A stretch of DNA of 46,713 bases from positions 1-46,713 of the forward strand of contig JAIPFR010000003.1 in the NCBI GenBank assembly GCA_021736525.1, in the 5' to 3' direction. The translations under genes and the position numbers were made by a program. The DNA comes from Spirochaetia bacterium. GTDB taxonomy: Bacteria > Spirochaetota > Spirochaetia > JABMQR01. Positions 43,963 through 46,713 of the stretch are shown here, in pieces (position 1 is the stretch's first letter; every line of letters begins with the position of its first letter). The notes beneath the pieces are model-generated. The model was given only the letters and a program-made list of their open reading frames with translations. It was not told where the DNA came from and did no database searches.

Positions 43963-44832
43963 CTATTGTACACTACTCGCTATCCGATCAAGAACTTTAA
44001 TGCTTTTTGCAACAGCATCATCCTCATCATCCTGATAATCGGGATGAAGATAATCAATTTCCACTGCCAGAAATCCATCAAATCCATTGTCATAAAGAAT
44101 CTGTGCCAGACGCTGGTTGTCGACGAGGCCATCCCCAACAGGGGTACAGGCAAAAAAATGCCAATTACGTACATCCTGTCCTCGTTCTGGTTTTAAATCC
44201 TTAACATGGGTGGCAAATACATGTTTTGCTAGTTTTTCAGCACCGCTAACTGGATCGTCTAATAACCGCATGAAATTTCCTGTATCAAAATTGATTCCAA
44301 AATTCGGGTGATTGACATTTTCAATCAAGGTCAGCATTTCATCAGATGTGAAATCTATATGGTTCTCATCGGCCAGTTTCAGCCCGTATCGATCAGCAAC
44401 TTTCATTGCATCCTTAAACATCTCGGTCAGACGTTCAATCTGTACGGTATGATTCTCAAAACGAAACATAAGGCTGCTGCCGACGACTCTCATCACCTTT
44501 GCACCGATTGCTTGAGCATACTCCATCATTTCAAGCATTTCATCATAAGCTCTAGCGTTTTTACCGCCTTCCAGGCCATCAGGATGCCCCCAGGCAAACA
44601 CACGGTCTAAATTGTAATTGTCCAGTTTCTTTTTAAGACCTGACAGGTAATCTTTATCAAAACTCGGGAAAAAACACGATTCAAGTGAGACACCATCTAC
44701 ACCAAGTTCATGGGCGCGATCAAGATAATCATCCATTGTCATAGTCTTCTCGGGTTTCTTCTGCTCAGGGTATACTTCCCCCATAAATCGATGGTAACAG
44801 TAATTGTCAATACCAATTTTCATTTTTCTCAT
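43963..44832 (-). CDS. Sugar phosphate isomerase/epimerase-like (AP endonuclease 2 fold)
   Basis: 289 residues of the TIM-barrel xylose-isomerase-like family (IolE/IolI, hydroxypyruvate isomerase). Likely metal ligands occur in LADENHIDF, INFDTGNFM, THVKD and AVEIDYL. AGGAGG seven bases before ATG 44832 is a strong ribosome site. As first gene of the LacI-controlled operon it lies immediately downstream of two palindromic operators. Activity on a free or phosphorylated sugar, as isomerase, epimerase or keto-sugar lyase/hydrolase, cannot be chosen from sequence. Confidence 0.88.
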   Translation of the reverse strand: MRKMKIGIDNYCYHRFMGEVYPEQKKPEKTMTMDDYLDRAHELGVDGVSLESCFFPSFDKDYLSGLKKKLDNYNLDRVFAWGHPDGLEGGKNARAYDEMLEMMEYAQAIGAKVMRVVGSSLMFRFENHTVQIERLTEMFKDAMKVADRYGLKLADENHIDFTSDEMLTLIENVNHPNFGINFDTGNFMRLLDDPVSGAEKLAKHVFATHVKDLKPERGQDVRNWHFFACTPVGDGLVDNQRLAQILYDNGFDGFLAVEIDYLHPDYQDDEDDAVAKSIKVLDRIASSVQ

Positions 44833-44846
44833 TATGGTCCTCCTAA

Positions 44847-44880
44847 CTAAAACGTTTTATCTTTTTCTAAAACGTTTTAG
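44847..44880. promoter_or_regulatory. Twin LacI-type operators
   Basis: TAAAACGTTTTA occurs at 44848-44859 and again inside the perfect palindrome CTAAAACGTTTTAG at 44867-44880, centres 20 bp apart (two helical turns). Both lie between the promoter and the ribosome site of the importer-3 operon. A central CG in an AT-rich palindrome is typical of LacI-family sites, and a LacI gene is adjacent. Confidence 0.85.
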
Positions 44881-44896
44881 CTCTGTATAATATACT

Positions 44897-44924
44897 AGTC
44901 TATCACACTTCTTTTTAATGTCAA
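44897..44924 (-). promoter_or_regulatory. Promoter of the importer 3 operon
   Basis: Minus strand: perfect TTGACA (44924-44919), 16 bp, TAGACT (44902-44897). The start near 44890 puts the two operators at about +11 to +43, where a bound repressor would block transcription. Confidence 0.65.
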
Positions 44925-44954
44925 GTATTATTTGATGACATTTGCTAATACTTG

Positions 44955-45965
44955 CTAACCATATGGTCTTGAACTTTCGCGTATCACCAACTTTGGTTTA
45001 ATAACAGGAAATTGAGCAACTGAAATTGAATTACTGTTCAGAAGAGAAAAAAGAAGATATCCCAGGCCTTTGCCGATCTCCCGAAGCTGCCCATCTACTG
45101 TAGAAAGCCTCGGGTAAAGAGAACTGGAAAGAGAAGTATTGTCATATCCAATAATGCTTACATCACCAGGGATTTCCAGTAAATGGGTATAAAGGTAACG
45201 CATCACACCAGATGCCATAAAATCATTCCCGCAAAAAAGGGCATCTACCTTTCTTTGTGATAATATTCTTCCGGCAGCTTCATAACCGCTGCGTGCTGAC
45301 CAATCTCCAAAGGCTTCAATAATATTATGTGAAGTACCTAGAACGTCGAAAAAACCCCTCTTCCTTTCAGAAGCATCATAATGTTCCTCGGGTCCGTTTA
45401 TGAAACCAATCTTCCGAAAGCCGCAACGCTGAAAATACTGTGCAACTAATCTGCCACCCCAGTAATTATCAACGTACAATGAGCTAATACGCTCTCCCTT
45501 GAGGTATGAATTAAGAAAAACAACAGGAAAGTCCCCGAGCACTTCAAGAAACGAATAAGGCCTCATAAACTGAGGAATGATTATTATTCCGTCTATACCT
45601 TTTCCCTGTATTTTCCGGTGAAAGTATTCATCTAAATCATCATCTTCCCAGTTTTTTACATCAAATGTGAGGCTGTATCCATGCTCTGTGGCAATCTCCA
45701 AAAGCCCTTCAATGTAGTTATAGAAGAATGTTGTATCGGCAACTAAATTTGTATATTTGACTGAATTCAAGATGACTAATAGAATTGTACTGCTTTTGCC
45801 TGTGATAAGAGTCCTTCCGCTTCGATTGGGTACATAGTTGAGCTTCTTTGCACAGGATTTAACCAATCGCCGAGTTGCTTCATTTACTGGTTTTCCATTC
45901 AATGCAAGAGAAACTGTCGCTGTTGATACTCCCGCCAATCGTGCAACATCTTTTATAGTACTCAT
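44955..45965 (-). CDS. LacI-family transcriptional repressor
   Basis: 336 residues. Helix-turn-helix TIKDVARLAGVSTATVSLAL at the N-terminus, hinge NRSGRTLITGKSS, then a type I periplasmic-like ligand domain with DGIIIIPQF, INGPEEHYDA, DALFCGNDFMASGV and IIGYDNTSLSS. It lies directly upstream of, and in the same direction as, the importer-3 operon, whose promoter carries two LacI-type palindromes, so it is very likely that operon's repressor, released by the imported sugar or a metabolite. Confidence 0.95.
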   Translation of the reverse strand: MSTIKDVARLAGVSTATVSLALNGKPVNEATRRLVKSCAKKLNYVPNRSGRTLITGKSSTILLVILNSVKYTNLVADTTFFYNYIEGLLEIATEHGYSLTFDVKNWEDDDLDEYFHRKIQGKGIDGIIIIPQFMRPYSFLEVLGDFPVVFLNSYLKGERISSLYVDNYWGGRLVAQYFQRCGFRKIGFINGPEEHYDASERKRGFFDVLGTSHNIIEAFGDWSARSGYEAAGRILSQRKVDALFCGNDFMASGVMRYLYTHLLEIPGDVSIIGYDNTSLSSSLYPRLSTVDGQLREIGKGLGYLLFSLLNSNSISVAQFPVIKPKLVIRESSRPYG

Positions 45966-46004
45966 CTATTACCAGTTAATTTTAACTTTTAACCTCTTTT
46001 TGTT

Positions 46005-46033
46005 ACGATAAAACAGATTTTCTGCTTTGACAA
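46005..46033 (-). promoter_or_regulatory. Putative promoter of the LacI gene
   Basis: Minus strand: TTGTCA (46033-46028), 17 bp, TATCGT (46010-46005), start near 45998, leaving a ~33-nt leader to ATG 45965. No TAAAACGTTTTA copy is present here, so autoregulation is not evident. Confidence 0.5.
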
Positions 46034-46112
46034 ACAAAATACTATAGAAATGGAAAAAGAAAAACAAGATTTACGGGATATATGCTCTAAAAAAAGTTGC
46101 CACGATAAAAAT

Positions 46113-46200
46113 ATAAAGAAGGTGTCTTATAAAGAAGGTGTCTGACACCGTTTTCCGCAATCTGGCAAAGCTTTTTTGAGGGATCCGGTGTCAGACACTT
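46113..46200. repeat. Palindromic intergenic repeat, copy 2 (GGTGTCTGACACC family)
   Basis: ATAAAGAAGGTGTCT occurs twice in tandem (46113-46127 and 46129-46143). The second copy continues into GACACCGTTTTCCG and ends with TTTTTTGAGGGATCC and GGTGTCAGACAC, an inverted match to the left end. This makes a ~70-bp element with inverted ends, like a REP/MITE unit. Copy 1 at 2321-2398 has the same order and orientation but lacks the right-hand inverted end. The 327 bp between the LacI gene and the next gene otherwise hold only the LacI promoter. Confidence 0.7.
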
Positions 46201-46292
46201 TTTCCCTCTTTCCCACATTGACGTTTAACATCCGATACTGCACAATACAGAGAGGGAATTTAGAGCGATAGGAACATAAAAGGAATGCAGCC

Positions 46293-46688
46293 ATGGGCGA
46301 TTATGCTGATTTCGGAATCGATTTAGATAGAGTACGTTCCCGGCTCCAAAAAAAGGAGGAGGAACGTACCGAAAGACTCCGCGCCAGATGGTTGGAAGCC
46401 CGCAGGGATTTTGAAAAAATAACCGCCAGAATAATCCTGACCTGCTCTCCCCGTAGAATATATCAGTGGGGATCTCTGCTCGATTTTTCTCGCTTCAGTG
46501 AAATATCGGATATTGATATAGCCCTCGAAGGCCTTTCAGGACCGGAAGAATATTTCAGGATCCTCGGATTATCGATGGAAATGACCTCTTTTCCTGTCGA
46601 TCTGATAGAGATCGATAAGATTGACAGCGAAACAGCCCGGCAGATTAAGACATATGGGAAAATGGTATATGAACACAAAGATACTTGA
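46293..46688 (+). CDS. Minimal nucleotidyltransferase (MNT type)
   Basis: 131 residues. The nucleotidyltransferase motif appears as G60-S61, then SDIDIA with D73 and D75, and the third acid in FPVDLIEI (D103). The N-terminal ~45 residues are charged and probably helical. Small proteins of this class usually pair with a HEPN-domain protein as MntA/HepT-like toxin-antitoxin modules in which the nucleotidyltransferase is the antitoxin. The spacing between GS and SDID is 11 residues and the second glycine of the usual GSxARG loop is missing (GSLLDFS), so the loop is atypical. AGGA precedes the ATG by eight bases. An overlapping gene follows. Confidence 0.85.
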   Translation: MGDYADFGIDLDRVRSRLQKKEEERTERLRARWLEARRDFEKITARIILTCSPRRIYQWGSLLDFSRFSEISDIDIALEGLSGPEEYFRILGLSMEMTSFPVDLIEIDKIDSETARQIKTYGKMVYEHKDT

Positions 46689-46713
46689 ACTCATCAGCCT
46701 GCTGAACAAGAAC
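46669..46713 (+). CDS. Start of a downstream gene, possibly the HEPN partner (partial)
   Basis: An ATG at 46669, overlapping the nucleotidyltransferase gene by 20 bp, opens a frame of 15 codons (MNTKILELISLLNKN) that runs off the right edge. Position and overlap are what an MNT/HEPN pair would show; too little protein is visible to confirm the domain. Confidence 0.4.
   Translation, partial: MNTKILELISLLNKN

Noticed and set aside
44840-44890. The AAAACGTTTT pair as a CRISPR or simple repeat
   Set aside because: Only two short palindromic copies, placed exactly at a promoter next to a LacI gene; an operator explains them.

Overview
The window looks like part of the chromosome of a free-living, sugar-scavenging spirochaete (Spirochaeta/Sediminispirochaeta type). 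This is inferred from the style of the solute-binding-protein leaders, which end in Ala/Gly and are followed by a Glu/Asp-rich stretch, and from the density of RbsABC-type sugar importers with YesM/YesN-type sensors. No rRNA, tRNA, transposase gene or CRISPR array was seen.

Layout. (a) 1-2177, minus, relatively GC-rich: a YesN-like response regulator cut by the window edge and its YesM-like kinase. (b) 2178-2865: non-coding, with a mobile-type palindromic repeat, an inverted repeat and a DeoR gene relic. (c) 2866-5827: an orphan sugar-binding protein tail-to-tail with a membrane-bound AraC regulator. (d) 6011-12958, plus: importer 1 (permease, ATPase, permease, binding protein), an L-fucose-isomerase-family protein and a D-tagatose/D-allulose 3-epimerase-family protein. 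(e) 13239-19125, minus: importer 2 (binding protein, permease, ATPase), a zinc dehydrogenase and a tandem DJ-1/PfpI protein, preceded by a good sigma-54 promoter and a 48-bp dyad. (f) 19351-28574, minus: a long operon with KDPG aldolase, Gfo/Idh, zinc dehydrogenase, FGGY kinase, UlaG-like hydrolase, DeoR, an NtrC-type regulator and a kinase fused to an ABC ATPase domain. (g) 28764-31283, plus, divergent: AroE-like dehydrogenase, cupin phosphoglucose isomerase, D-2-hydroxyacid dehydrogenase. (h) 31365-36556: Old Yellow Enzyme homologue, an orphan binding protein and a divergent YesM/YesN pair. (i) 36625-45965, minus: LacI regulator with a twin operator, sugar isomerase, Gfo/Idh, importer 3 (two permeases, binding protein, ATPase) and a FucI-fold protein. 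(j) 46293-end: a minimal nucleotidyltransferase and the first codons of what may be its HEPN partner.

The genes form a sugar-acquisition and catabolism island of about 44 kb. Three importers feed dehydrogenases, isomerases, a kinase and a KDPG aldolase. Each module has its own sensor: membrane AraC, YesM/YesN, LacI, DeoR and, most unusually, an ABC-ATPase/PAS/histidine-kinase fusion paired with a sigma-54 activator. Immediately downstream of that fusion lies a matching -24/-12 promoter with an upstream dyad, so a circuit can be read from sequence: fusion kinase -> NtrC-type activator -> 48-bp dyad -> sigma-54 promoter -> DJ-1/dehydrogenase/importer operon. Direct copies of a GGTGTCTGACACC-type repeat sit at both ends of the island, and composition by eye shifts from GC-richer on the left to AT-richer inside.
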